Positions 1 to 11,842 of a DNA stretch of 64,000 nt are shown here, piece by piece (within the stretch, counting starts at the first letter, position 1; the number at the start of each line of letters is the position of its first letter). This DNA is from Cephalotus follicularis. Lineage: Eukaryota; Streptophyta; Magnoliopsida; Oxalidales; Cephalotaceae. Location: assembly GCA_001972305.1 (NCBI GenBank), contig BDDD01002260.1:348924-412923 (forward strand). The letters run 5' to 3'. Position numbers and translations under genes: made by a program. Below the pieces are notes generated by a model, which worked only from the letters and a program-made list of their open reading frames with translations, did not search any database and was not told where the DNA came from.

Positions 1-922
1 CACTCGGCTAAGTAGGAAGTATGCATGAAAATGAATATATAAATGCAATCATGCATGATAGTTAATATATATATATATATAAACAATCATGCCAAGTGGC
101 TACACTCACTCAGGCATCAATCATACCGCACAAAGGTACAACTAATCAATCACTTTGTCCGAAGACCATTGGTGGGTGTCATCTAGTGCTTCCTCCTAAC
201 TCAACCGATGCACCACCTGACCACCACCATGCACTCCGATGATGATAGACTAGGTAACACTATTGCCGGCACTTGACGGGGAATCACTTACTCACGATCT
301 GCATTGTAGATAAGTTTGGTGTATAAGCTCTAGCCATAAACTCCTGGCCCATAGGCTCATCGTCGTAGTTAGTGATGCACTCCGATCACTAGTCCATCAG
401 CTTCACTTCAATCATAATCAATTCACTGATATTACATATATGTAATGTAACATAATAAGTTCTCTTTGGTAGAGAAACGATAAAACTTTAATTTACTTTG
501 GAAAATAGTAAAATAATATTTGGCTCAATGGCATAATAACACTTATCACTGGTTCTCATTGTAGAGAAATGTAACGTCCCGAATTTCATAAATAATTATT
601 ATGAAATTTGTGCGTGTACAATTGTGATAAAATCGATAGAGCCCGGAGTAATAAAAAAGGCATTACGCATTTAAGTCGTAATCGTGTTAGCTAAGACGGC
701 TAATAAAACCTATTTTTAATGCGCGACAATAAATCCCAAATGTTCTCATTTTTATTGCGATTATTTCGGTGGTCGTTTGGATAATTTATATCGCGATTCG
801 CGGAAAAATCGGGACCCATACCTTAGTATTTTACCAGAAAATACTAAGGAGGAAGCAAAACAATAAAAGAAGAAGGAGGCAGACACGGGCGCATAGCGCG
901 CCCGTGCAAAGAACCTGCAGAC

Positions 923-943
923 GAGAGAGAGAGAGAGAGAGAG
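923..943. repeat. (GA)n microsatellite
   Basis: A pure GA run lies in the purine-rich part of the T1 solo LTR. Similar GA-rich stretches occur in other LTRs here, for example at 29,517-29,549. Confidence 0.9.
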
Positions 944-2013
944 ACTAGGAGAGACAGCGGGAGAGAGAGGGAGAGAGGGCGCCGGAGACGACGCCGGAGC
1001 CAGCCACGTGACCGGGAGAGGACGGCGAACCACCTAGGCACGCCTACCGCCGGTAAGCTCTTCCCCCTTCCCCTCTTTTCTCTTCTTTTTCATCTTCTTC
1101 CTCGCCACTGTCGCGCCTCCGCCGAGCGTTTCCTGGCACCGTTAGCGTCGCGGATGGCGTGGGTTATGGTGTAGAAGGCCCGCTCTACCAATTTCGACCA
1201 TAAGTGAGGCGTGATTCAGTCAGAAACGGCCAGAATCAGTTGACTGAGTCGACTCACAGCCGCCTGAGACCGCGCTTTTGGCGCCGAGTCTCGGCGAGTC
1301 ACGGGTAGGGGTGTGTATAACTGGTGAATGTGTGGCATTTTTGGGTGGCGATCGGACCTGTTGAGGTCCGGCGAGTTGACTCAGTGAGTCACAACTGACT
1401 GCCGGCCGTGGCACGGCGTTCAGCGCCAATTCATGGCGAGTCTTGACCGGTTTTGAGTAGACCATTCAATGTGGAACCCGTTGATGTGTGTTTCGCAAGC
1501 TGGATGAGTTGGCCGAAATCCGGCCGACGTTTCGGCGACGAAAATATTTTGCGTGCGTTGATCGTAATGAAATGTGTTGTATGTGCAGTGTGTGTGGCAA
1601 TTGCATTTGGCACTGGAAAGGATCAATTAGCAAGAACCGGCTTCGGTTCAACGGTTATTGGAAAGGTTCGGCCATTGGACCTGCGGCTCGACTGTGCTAT
1701 TGCTACTGCGATTCCTAACTCGGAATCAGAGGTAGGGGTAATAGTAGGGGATTTATACTTGCTTATGTGAGTTCAAGAATGATGTCTATCATTGATGAAA
1801 TGCGTGAACTTTGTGGATTGAATTGCATGCGCGTTTTGGGATAATTTTCCCTTGGTGTGTGAATGGTGTGATTTGTGTTAGGGTTGCTATGAGTAGCTAA
1901 CCTGCCTTGCATATTGTGATTGAAATGATTGTGGATCGAATTGCATGTGTGATTATGCATGTTGATCTCTTGGTATTGAACGTGTTGAAGAAGATGTTTC
2001 CGATCTTCTCTAA

Positions 2014-2395
2014 CCGTCGATGCTTAAACGATAAGTGTCGACGCTATGGACTGTTACGCGTAGGAATGTACACTGGCTTCGTGATAAACGTCGATGCTTA
2101 AGGAAAGCGTTGACGCCCTGGTTTGAATACGCATAGTGATGGACACGTGGATGTTGACGCTTGAGGTCCTACCTCAAAGCGTCGACGCCAAAGTAATGAA
2201 AACCGACGCTCAAGGATCCTTACCTTGAAGCGTCGACGTCAAGGACAAATGTTGACACTTAAGTTACTGGTTAAAGTGCCGATGCTTAAAGGGTATAAGC
2301 GTTGACGCCTAGGGTTAAGCGGTGACGCTTAAGTGACTAATATGAACGATTTGGCGCCTAGAGGTTAGGTGACAACGCCGAAAGGGTCGGGTTGC
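2014..2395. repeat. GCGTCGACGC palindrome array in T1 solo LTR
   Basis: About a dozen diverged copies of an AAGCGTCGACGCTTAA-like palindrome occur at irregular spacing, for example AAGCGTCGACGCC near 2,177 and AAGCGTCGACGTC near 2,228. Many copies show C-to-T type changes (GTCGATGC, GTTGACGC), as expected from decay of methylated CG. The same motif recurs in several other LTRs of the window. Confidence 0.85.
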
Positions 2396-2429
2396 ATTTT
2401 GAGCATATGTTTGCTTGCATATTATTGTG

Positions 2430-3090
2430 GATTGGTCGAGCTTTCCTTGCCTTGTGCCGGTTAGCGTCGATGTAGGTATGAATTGAACTGTGAACTGAAT
2501 TGTGAATTGAAATGTGATTGAATTCTAAAGTGTTTTATCATTTTAGTAGTGCATACATGATTTTATAACAAATCATTATTTTACACGAAAATGTATATTT
2601 GCTAAAAGTATATTTTCGAAGGATTGAAACGTGATTTCAAAGACTGTTTACATTTTGAATAAATGTATTATTTCAAGTATTTTATAACTTATAAATTACT
2701 TGGAAAGGATTGATTTTTGGATTGATTGAGCTTTCCTAGCACCACGGGACGGTTAGCTGTGTGCTTTCCTAGCTCGGGGCCGGTTAGTATCAATGATTGA
2801 ATTGTTTGATTGATTGTGATTGTTACGCTGTTAGTGCGGTGACGGAGGTTGTCACTGACGCTAATGGCAGGTTGTGCTCTAGGGGCCAGGAGATGGCTAG
2901 GGACACCACACCGGATGGTCTTCCTCCGCTACGTGCCGGTTGACATCCACACTATGAGCTATCCTCCGCCTATGTGCCAGTTAGACTCATTTATTTGTTG
3001 AACTTTCCTCCGCTACGTGCAGGTTAGTGTCAATTATTGATCGAGCTTTCCTAAGCCTATGGGCCGGTTAGCATCGACGTGAGATAATAC
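2430..3090. repeat. Diverged repeats of GCTTTCCT...CCGGTTAG
   Basis: At least five imperfect units appear, each with a GAGCTTTCC-type start, a variable middle, and CCGGTTAG or GTGCAGGTTAG followed by a TGATTGA-like tail. Inverted equivalents appear at 120-420 in the surrounding minus-strand LTR. This is a family-specific minisatellite-like segment. Confidence 0.65.
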
Positions 3091-4234
3091 TAACCTACGG
3101 GTGGTGGTTATCGAATACTGATTGAATTGATTAGTCCTTAATGACATGAATGATGAATTGTGTAGATGTAGCCACTTGGCATGGTTGCGTAACTATTGAT
3201 CGAGATACATATACAAATACGTATTGTATATATATTTTACTGCATCATTATGCATTCATTACATGATTTACATTATTGTTGATCCCGAAAGGTATTTATA
3301 CTTTCTCTACTTAGCCGAGTGAGGACAAAGGCTAACCCCCTACAATTTCAGATTGACAGGGGCAATTGGACAAGTGCTGCTGAAGCTGTGTTGGAAGCTT
3401 CTTTCCTGAATGTTGTTTTAATTGTATTGTATTGTAATAATCATACTCGTGGTTTAAGAGAATGATGAGACGTGCTTGTTAAGAATTATCAGTTGGATGA
3501 TTGTATCAATTGGTTATTAAAATGATGGAATATTGTACTGGATTAATGTATAATAGTTTATGGCTTTACCAATTCTGGATAATGTATTATCGTATTTGAT
3601 GGATAATCATTAAGTATGGATTCTGTATTTAATGAAATATTGTATCGACATGTTTTTATCACGCTCCGTTTTGAGGGCAATTAACAATGGAATGTCGTAT
3701 TTTGGTAACACGTAGTATGGGATGCGTGTTACGTTGTTAATTCGGCTTATGATTGAATGCTTCCGCAAGTTATTAATCGTTCTGAAAGTTTTAAATTTTC
3801 GTGTAAAACTGTATAAGCCGGATATTATGTTGATTGCTACCATTATTATTGTTGTTATGGGAACGGGGTGTGACAAGAAAACACTTGAACACTTGCACTT
3901 TTGGAAAAACTTGAAACATTTTCAATCATTTAACACTTTTCACATCTTGGGAAAAACACTTGAAATAGTTCTGGAAAAGTACTTAAATCAGTAGTATTTA
4001 TGTGAAATACTTTGTGACACTAATCAACTGTATGATATGCAATGCATACTAACAATTCAATCAATTCCAGAACAATCAATACAATCATTCTCAATATATG
4101 CAATCAACAGTAGATGTAGTAGCCGTGGAATCTTATAAACTGATTACACACAACCAGGAATGATTATGGAAATCATTATCCACGGAATCCAGTGTAATTC
4201 TATGCAATTTCGCCTAACAGTACACTTAATTGTT

Positions 4235-4405
4235 GACATTTTGACTAAAGCGTCGCCGCTTATACTCAAAGCATCGACAGGATACCCAAACCGTCGACGG
4301 TGTTCATGCGTTAAGCGCCAATGTAATTTCGTCTAAAGCGTCGACATCTATGCCTTAAGCGTCGACGGTCCTAGACTAAGCGTCAACGCTTTAAGTCGAC
4401 CAGGC
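4235..4405. repeat. GCGTCGACGC palindrome array in outer T1 LTR
   Basis: Several copies such as AAGCGTCGACATC, AAGCGTCGACGG and AAGCGTCAACGCTTTAAG lie in the minus-strand T1 LTR, in the position expected from the array at 2,014-2,395. Confidence 0.8.
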
Positions 4406-5602
4406 ATTTTCCAGAAAATAGAGCATGCATTTGTAATTCAATCCAACCCAATTGACAGCATGCAATCATATAGCAATTATCCAGACATGATATACATATT
4501 ATATGTTCAAAATCATGTCAAATTTTCTACCAGTTAAGCCAGTAGCAAAGTACAGTCGAGCTGCAGGTTCAATTGTCGAACATCTCCGATTTGCTGCCAA
4601 CTGTCAATTATCACTTCCCTTCACTGCCAAACCAAATTACCAGCTCTCTCACTAGACATACAACACATTTCCATTACACTTAACACACAGAAACCAACAC
4701 TGCCGTCACCAGAGCGTTGGCCAGATTCTGACCGACTCACCCAGCTTGTGCAACACCCATAAACAGGTTCCACATTGAACGATTTACTCAAAACCGCTCA
4801 AGACTCGCTATGACTCAGCGCTGAACGCCGTGTCATAGGCGGTAGTGAGTTCAACTCACTGAGTTGACTCACCAGACTTCAACAGTTCTGGTCACCACCC
4901 AAAAATGCCACACAACCATCAGTTCTACACACCACTGTCCAAAAGCCGAGACTCGGCGAAAATAGCAAGATCTTAGGCAACATCGAGTTGAACTCATTGA
5001 GTCGACTAATTTCGGCCGATTCAGGCTGAGAAACGCCTCAACGGTGGTCAAAATGGGTAGAGCTGGCCTTCTAGACGAAGAACCGCTTCATCCATGATGG
5101 TAATGGTGCTGGAATCACGAGTTCGACGTGCAGAATGATGGGAAAGAAGAGAAGGAAAAGAAGAGAAAATAGGAGGAGAAAGAAGGGTTTACTGTCGGTT
5201 GGAGGGTCTGGACCGCTCACCGTTTCTTCCTGGTCTGGTGGCTAGCTCCGGCGTGCTCGTGTTCCTTTTTTCCTTTTTATTTGTTTTGTTATTCCTTTTT
5301 CTTTTATTTACCCTTCCTTTATTAATTCCTTTGGTATTTACAAGCAATTATTAAGGTCTGGGTCCTGATTATTCCACGCATTGCGATATTAATTAAACCA
5401 ACGCCCACTAAAATAACCAGAATAATAATACGAACAGTAGGCCTCATGAGCGCGCATTAAAAATGGGCTCTATTAGCCATTTTGGGCCTTATAATTACGG
5501 TTTCAATGCGTAATGCTTGTTTCCTGGCCTCCATCAACTTTATCATGGCCATAAATTGTACCAATATCACAATTATTATTTACAAAATTTTGGGGCATTA
5601 CA

Positions 5603-7348
5603 ATTCTCGTGTCAGTAGTGACTCCTACTTGTTGCGGTTGTGTATAAGTGCTAGTCATTTAGCAAGCTTTTGAACTCATATGATCCTGAGACCTGACAGA
5701 CTTCTCTATATTGTATGGAGACGATTATACTCTGATCTCCACCTTACCCAGTTCTTGCGTAGGGCTGGCAATTGGATGATCTTTGGGTATGGTTGAATCT
5801 ATACGATTGTAAGCGAGTGAGCAATATGGAATTGTCACACCTGAGAGAAGGTGATCGGCTCTATCATGATCTGTTTGTACTGTGGACTTATGAAATCCTT
5901 GGCCAAGGTTGAGGTAGACTGAAAAATAAATTTTTGGAGAGTCTACCAAAGGTCCTAGTGATGATTAGATATTTTAGGCATTGAGGTACAATTTAGGGTT
6001 GACATGATTCCTTACCCTAGACCTCAATCGAGGCTAAGTATCACAAGGGAGATAACTTAGAAATTCTTGTGTTACGATTGTGTGTAATAAATTATAAGAA
6101 ATTAATTAGATTAATTTTTCATCTGGATAATATTGGATGTTAGTCCGGGAGCATTTAAATAGGTTTGAGACTATTTAGAATGGTTTAACCGAACGCTAGG
6201 GGTATTTCATTAATTTATGAACACCACCGATTCTAACCGAGATTTTAAAGGGTCCTTGCCCGATAACGTTTTCTTCTTATGTTGGACATATTAAGTCTTG
6301 GTGACATTTATATAATAAGATATCGGTTAGGTGGATTTTAAAAATTGTGGTAACAGATTTGTTTAATCTTATTTAATCAATATCCGAAGGGATATGTGGC
6401 ATCACTAAAATGAGTATGATTCATTTAAGTGAGAGTTGGACTCAAAATTTGTGACCAGCCTTCAAAGCGTCGATGCCTTTTGGATAAGCGTAGACGCTTA
6501 GGGACATATAGGCATCAATGCCTTTTAGAAAGGCATCACCGCTTAGCTCATCTAAGCGTCAGCGTTTTTGGAAAAGCGTTGACGCTTACAGCGGTAACAT
6601 TAGTTCCGTACGTGGGCGCACAAAATGCGCCCGTTCTTTCTCCCATTACCACCTCTTGGAAAGTGGAAGGAAGCACGTCCGGGATCATGGAATGGTTTTT
6701 CCTAAAAGGAAGGACCATGATCTTGGAGTGGGTGAAATTGTGTGAGAGAGAGAAATTGACTGAAATAAAGAGTAGAAGGAAATTTCAGAAGGGAGAGACT
6801 TATGCGTTTTTGTAAAAATTGCTGGGCAGGTTCTCTCCAAAATCCCTTATCTGATTAGTTCATCAAGTTTGTAGCTAACCTAGGGTGGATTGTTATTGAC
6901 AATCTTAATCAATCCCAATCTTCTCTTGGTGAGCATTGTGAGAGAGAGAGTGAAAACATAGGGCTATTTTTTGGTATGCTCCATTGCTGCCCTGTGGAAC
7001 CTATTGCCTAGAGCTGTAGGAATATGACTTGGAGGAGTACATAGAGGGAGTCTTCGCAAGCTTGAAGCGGCAAAGATGAAGGAGCCATCACCGAACGGTA
7101 TGAACTCCTTGTCTCTCCTTATCTCTCTATGTCACCTTGCTTGTGTGTCACCATTGCATGAATTAGTGATGCCAATTCAATTATGCTTATGATGTGGTGA
7201 TCCTTAGCCTATGGATTCCCTGTTTTGGACCTTGTTTTGTGGTATTAAAGTTTTATTTTCCGCTGCTTTATGTTTAGAAATTTTTGTTCAACATTCTAAC
7301 ACCCTTGGTCCGAATCCGGGTTTAGGGTATGGTATACCATTCCCAACA
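5603..7348 (+). mobile_element. Partial copia-type LTR, family C
   Basis: This aligns along its length with the complete family C LTR at 46,554-48,770. Shared landmarks are ATTCTCGTGTCAGTAGTGAC at 5,603 and 46,999, a conserved block on minisatellite-free sequence at 5,710-5,960, a CGTCGACGC-type cluster at 6,460-6,590, and CTAGGGTGGATTG near 6,880. It ends ATTCCCAACA at 7,348, equivalent to GATTCCAACA at 48,770. Its first ~445 bases would lie left of the T1 LTR, outside the window. The bases after it (CCCCG) are the expected TSD, but the partner is not visible. Confidence 0.75.
6460..6590. repeat. GTCGACGC palindrome array in family C LTR
   Basis: Copies such as AAAGCGTCGATGCC, AAGCGTAGACGCTTA and AAAGCGTTGACGCTTA lie in the middle of the family C LTR. 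The other family C copy has the same cluster at 47,845-47,985. Confidence 0.8.
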
Positions 7349-8620
7349 CCCCGGGCCACGGATATTGCCCTTCCGCGTATTTCCAGTCGCCTCCGTCCAT
7401 GCCACGACATTGAAGGGAGCCGACCTACTAGTACCATCCAACCCCTCCATAGTATCTGACCCACTAGCAGCTTTGCACTTCTCCTACAAAAAAAATACAA
7501 GTTTAATCAGTTATGTAATTGACATTTTTTTTGGTAATTGACATATTCATTATAGTTTGTGACTCACCACCCTCTCCACTATAACAGGAGGTGGAAGAGT
7601 GTCCTTATGCACCCTCTGATTGATGTCGAAGTATACATCCCCAATCCTTTTCCCCCTGGCCTCTTGCAAGTCAAATACTATTTCAAATAAGTTTAAAACA
7701 CAAAAAGTGTAGATCAGTTTTAAGAAATATAACATTAATCACCATAATTGTTAATTATGTTTATTACTTTACCCTATCTTAAGTTGCCTCCACATCGTGT
7801 AGCTACCGCCAGTGTAGGTAGTGTAGGATTCGCTTGCCCTATTTTTGAAATTTGTTCCTGCCTTCTTCTGAAAATCCACTGACATACAGATGTCCACCAT
7901 CTGCTCCCACACTAGCTTCGGTAACTCTGTTGGGAGATGCCGCTCATACTCAGGACTCATCTGATGCACACAAACATTGGTCATCAACTTATTTCTCAAT
8001 TTATGCATCCATTTTGGACGTAACTGTGGAATGCAGGTCTGCTGTGTGCATCAGATGACAGCTTTAACTGAAACAGTTTTACTCACCAGAAGCTTCTGCA
8101 ATAGAAGTTACTTTTCTTAATCAAGCCACTGGCTCAATGTGGTCCAAGGGTGCAGTATTCTGGCCTTGGTGAGGATCGCTATCGTGTTCTTGACATCCAT
8201 GTTCTCAAAACAGCTGCAATTAAAACAATATTAGCACCAACATGATAGGTTAGTTAAAAAAAATGTACTGAAATTACTTGTTATTTACCCACTGGCACTG
8301 ATATGACGAACAAGCCTAGAATCCTCCGCCCCTTCTAGCTCCCTTTATCCATCGCTGATGAGAGCCTGATTAAAAAACATGGTTACGTTTGACCGTAAAC
8401 ATGTATAACAATATATAACAAAATGGCTTCAAAAATATGAAAAACAATTTAATAAAAAATTATGACATAATAAATTTCTTTACTAGCACTGGGAACATCA
8501 GTATCCTGCTCCCTTGTGTCTAACTCCATATCGTCCCACTTGGGATGCGTAGAACAGAAAGCTGTAGTGGAAGCTCCAGCAAAAGAGGAACTTGTCACCC
8601 TACGTGGTATATCTGTAAGA
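7345..8620 (-). pseudogene. CACTA-B second gene remnant (TNPA-like, Transposase_24 type)
   Basis: On the minus strand, peptide blocks resemble the second protein of plant CACTA elements. An N-terminal block near 8,500-8,610 is rich in Ser/Thr and contains WDDMELD. A middle block at about 7,770-8,010 contains FKNRASESYTTYTGGS, typical of the Transposase_24 (Ptta/En/Spm) region. A C-terminal-side block near 7,350-7,490 contains KCKAASGSD. AT-rich gaps between blocks look like introns. It lies downstream, on the minus strand, of the CACTA-B transposase remnant, the same gene order as in CACTA-A. No continuous frame remains. In known elements this protein binds subterminal repeats. The family match is by eye. 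Confidence 0.6.
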
Positions 8621-8769
8621 ACTCACCGTATTTAAAATCAATACAAATTCTATACAGTTGTTCAACTATATATTATCAAATTATAATGTCATGCAAAAGT
8701 AAAAGGTTAAGAATACTATTGTAAACATCCTTTACTATGTATACTACAATATTAACTTACAGTTTAATC

Positions 8770-9121
8770 TATGTTATCAATATCCATTGCATCTTGACTA
8801 TCAGAATCATATTTCATCACTTCGTCCTCCTCATCCATGTCAGAATCTTCCTCTTCCCATTTATCTTCCTCATCATCCGTATTTTCATAGTCTAATATAG
8901 GATCCTTTATTTGAACATTGGATGCAATACTACTTCCTCCCCTTTCTCATCTCCTTGAAGGGAATCATCACTTTCAAGACTTACATCATCTACAAATGAC
9001 CGTAGTAGCCTATTGTCGGCATCTTCTGGCAATGTCAAATCCCTACCCAAATCATCGCAATCTTCTTCTTCCTAATCAGGAAGGATATAAGCATTTATGG
9101 GTTTTGTTTTTATCACAGTAA
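8770..9121 (-). pseudogene. CACTA-B transposase acidic C-terminal tail
   Basis: Directly downstream (minus strand) of the DUF4216 block, the sequence encodes Glu/Asp-rich peptide, for example DEEDKWEEEDSDMDEEDE near 8,830-8,880 and EEEDCDDLGRDL near 9,040-9,075. Acidic tails after DUF4216 are usual in plant CACTA TNPD-type transposases. Some of it may be spliced. No function can be assigned on its own. Confidence 0.45.
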
Positions 9122-9122
9122 C

Positions 9123-9545
9123 CTACCCATTGTACCCAGGATCATTGGAAACGCTGGCTGTATAGAACATTTGCACAATTTGACTTGCCAGCATGAACGA
9201 CTCGTAAGTAGGGAGTTCTTTTTTCGGGTTCAAACGAACAATCTCAAACTCATCTACTCTAGTACGTCTCTCCGAAGTGTCAACCCAACCACACTTGCAT
9301 AAAACAACTTTGTTGTCATTTTTGTAGAAATCAAGCTCTACAATGTCAACCAAGGCTCCGTAGAAGTCACTACAACTATCATTATAAGTGCTCCCTTTGA
9401 TCATGACACCTCAATTTTGAGTTATTGAGGTCCTCGATGCATCTTTGCTATGAAACTTGTACCCGTTGACGACATACCCCTTCCACAACCTTACTTTTGT
9501 ACCAGGTCCACCTGCTAAATTTTGTACACGGGTATCAACTTCCTC
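9123..9545 (-). pseudogene. CACTA-B transposase C-terminal fragment (DUF4216)
   Basis: The minus-strand peptide runs from LAGGPGTKVRLWKGYVVNGY (about 9,465-9,525) through GVMIKGSTYNDS, then IVELDFYKNDNKVVLCKCGW, DEFEIVRLN and MLASQIVQMFYT. These are the hallmarks of DUF4216 at the C-terminus of plant CACTA (TNP2/TNPD) transposases. One in-frame stop (TGA... region near 9,404-9,415) separates the first part from the rest. The catalytic core that should precede it on the minus strand is absent; the N-terminal domain of what is probably the same gene is at 52,292-52,600, beyond the copia-1 insertion. As a DNA transposon gene it is dead. Confidence 0.75.
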
Positions 9546-10969
9546 ATCGTTCTTAACTTATTATGTGTGCAATGTATACACACGAAATAAAATGCATATA
9601 AAAGTCAACATCAACAGTTAAAAAGCTAATATGAAACAGAGTCTTCGCCATAACGACGCAGCAGGCTGCGAATGCTCCAGGTATTGTTTCGGTTTTCTTG
9701 TTTTGGTAACCGTAAGGAGTTTGATTTGATGACGTGTTAACTTATTCTATGGTAACTGAGTTCTTTTGTTATGCATCTTGGGGTGCCCTTTCAGTTGTTT
9801 GTTTCGGATTGGTATTTGTTTAGATTTCGGGACAAAATCTTTTTAAGGGGGGAAGGATGTAATACACCGTTTGTTCAGGCGTATATTTTCGGGCCTTTAA
9901 TGTGTTTTGTTATATTGTGGGTCTATTTTGATTTTTGGGCTCTTATGTTTTGGACTTTTAGATATTTGTTGGAATATGATTATAGATAAGTAAAATTAAT
10001 TGTTTTATAATTTAAATTAGTTTTAAAATCATTTTTTAATATGAATATGGTAAAAGTATTTTATTAGGAAACAAAATAATGTATTTTGGTTAAAAACTTA
10101 TTTTCTCACCCTCTCTATCCCGTATGTATCTCTCTTTCTCTTCCAAACCGATTCTCTCTCCCCAATTCTCTCCCTCAATCCCGAATTTTCTGCCCCTTTT
10201 CTTATCCTATCAGATTTTTGTTCCCTCTTTCCTTATCTCTCACACGTTTTGTCTTCTCCATTCTATATATGTAAGTTGTTGCCATTGTTTTATGTTATCT
10301 CTTACCCTTTTGCTTGGAGAAATCATGGCTGGTTTAATTTTGGACTCCTTGCGTTATTCTTGCAGCTTAGTCATCCCAATCAGGTTTGTCCTCTTGATTT
10401 TGTTTTGTTATTAATCCCTGTTTTATGTGTATTTGGTTAGGAACCATCTTTGAATATGAATATGGCCATCTTGCTGGTTTATGTTCCTTTGCTTTGTAAA
10501 TTCCCGACAGCAGCTTTAGGTCATCTAATATGAGTTGTTTAATCTAGTATGATGACCTTGTCATAATGCCTTGATAAAATCGGATATTACGTGTAGAGTT
10601 AGAATCCCACGATTCTCTTTAAAGTATGTTTACCAATTGCATATTGTTCCTACTTCCTTGTGTTCTTATGCAACTGGTGTGTCACATATGTCCTTTTTAT
10701 TGTAGTTTTGGTCTTCTGGTAATGTGGTATTCTGATTTTGACAGAAAATTGGGCTATATATATGTATGTTTTGTTTAGAAGTCATCTCTCTTTAAAAGTA
10801 TAACCACTGTCAGTACTCTCTCTTATGATTCAGTGTTTTGTTGCTGTCTTAAATACCTTATAGAGTCTTGTTTAAATGGTTATGACCTTTTGATATTAAG
10901 AAATCTAGTATTTGATAGGAAATTGGCATAATATTGTTAGATTTTTCTATTCTGTCGCCCAGTACATCG

Positions 10970-11175
10970 GTTGTTTCCATGAATAGTCGGCTGTTGCGCT
11001 TTGAGTAGTCGACTGCCTCTTCAATCAGTCAACTGCTATTCCTTACACAGTCGACTGGACCCCTGTCTCAGTTGAGTGGCTGTAGTTCTGCCTAGGTGGG
11101 CGGCTGGCCATGTGGTGCAGTCGACTTCTTGGTTTCAACAGTCGACTAGAGTCCTGCTACAGTCGGTTGGTCAGT
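10970..11175. repeat. CAGTCGACTG palindrome array
   Basis: About nine diverged copies of a CAGTCGACTG-like palindrome lie in some 200 bp, for example AGTAGTCGACTGCC near 11,003, ACACAGTCGACTGGA near 11,046 and AACAGTCGACTAGA near 11,137. Spacing is irregular at about 15-30 bp. The core GTCGAC is shared with the GCGTCGACGC arrays of other LTRs, but the flanking bases differ. Confidence 0.8.
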
Positions 11176-11842
11176 CCAGGAAATTCTTGTTTCAAGTCTC
11201 CTTATCCGTTAGTCCTTCGGTTGAATCGAGGGTTTGTTTTAAACATCGTTATGATTCTGTTTTAATGTCCGTAATTGTTTTAAGTACTTATATGAATGAT
11301 TTCATATTTTATAGATAATTGTACTACCGGGGTGCAGTTTAGAAATTCGTAAAGTTATTTTTGTGATCGCATAAGGTACGGATGTTTCGTTCCTTGATAA
11401 CCTCCTATTGTTTTTATTATGAGTAAAAGTTAGCTTTACAAAACGAATATGTATGGATACTTTCTTTCTTGGATACTCCATTCGATGTTAATTGAAATTG
11501 ATTTATTATCGTTTTTGTTATGGACTTTCGTATTTGACATTGCTCTTTCAGTTTATGAATATGTACGGATTTTGTTATCAGATATTTCGATTTTTATAAA
11601 ATCTGTTTTATTACTGAAGTTTAATATTACCAGTTTTATAAATTGAGTATGACTCTCACTTATGAAAGTATACTGATTTTTGATATGGAACATGACTTTC
11701 ACATTAGGAAGTATGTTAATAATTATGATATGTTCAGAAAATGTTTAGAAAATCTATTTATGTTTTTGAATTGTTTTGGAATAAAACAATACTTTTGGAA
11801 CAATGATATACATAGATATTTCCTACCAATGGAGGTACCATA

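Larger units (their letters stand above)
570..3875 (+). mobile_element. Solo LTR, Ty3-type family T1 (TSD AGAAA)
   Basis: The element starts TGTAACGTCCC and ends GGGGTGTGACA, flanked by the perfect 5-bp duplication AGAAA at 565-569 and 3,876-3,880. There is no primer-binding site, gag or pol, so it is a solo LTR left by LTR-LTR recombination. It carries a GA microsatellite near 923-943, a GTCGACGC palindrome array at 2,014-2,395, and diverged copies of a GCTTTCCT...GCCGGTTAG repeat at 2,430-3,090. The distal part has the motif CTTAGCCGAGTGAGGACAAA at about 3,309, shared with the solo LTR ending at 63,523. It lies in opposite orientation inside an LTR of its own family. Confidence 0.92.
1..5602 (-). 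mobile_element. Ty3-type LTR (family T1), minus strand, left end outside window
   Basis: This is a long LTR read on the minus strand. Its minus-strand start is the reverse complement of GGGGCATTACA ending at 5,602, so the LTR begins TGTAATGCCCC. It is split by the solo LTR at 570-3,875 and continues at 1-569, where the reverse complement of CTTAGCCGAGTG matches the distal LTR motif at 3,308-3,328. Its far end lies before base 1, so solo LTR and full element cannot be told apart. It inserted into the family C LTR: 5,603 onward continues the sequence seen intact at about 46,999. No coding capacity is expected or seen. Confidence 0.8.
7349..9640 (-). mobile_element. CACTA-B, left fragment
   Basis: This stretch holds the 3' part of an En/Spm-type element on the minus strand: the end of the TNPD-like gene, then the TNPA-like gene. 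No terminal CACTA inverted repeat was found at the left end, so it is truncated or its end was lost at the junction with the family C LTR. The right boundary near 9,600-9,650 is a rearrangement junction with a truncated Ty3 element. Confidence 0.6.

Noticed and set aside
761-1033. A minus-strand frame rich in Ser/Leu/Pro
   Set aside because: It is the translation of a GA-rich low-complexity stretch in an LTR; no start context or homologue is visible.
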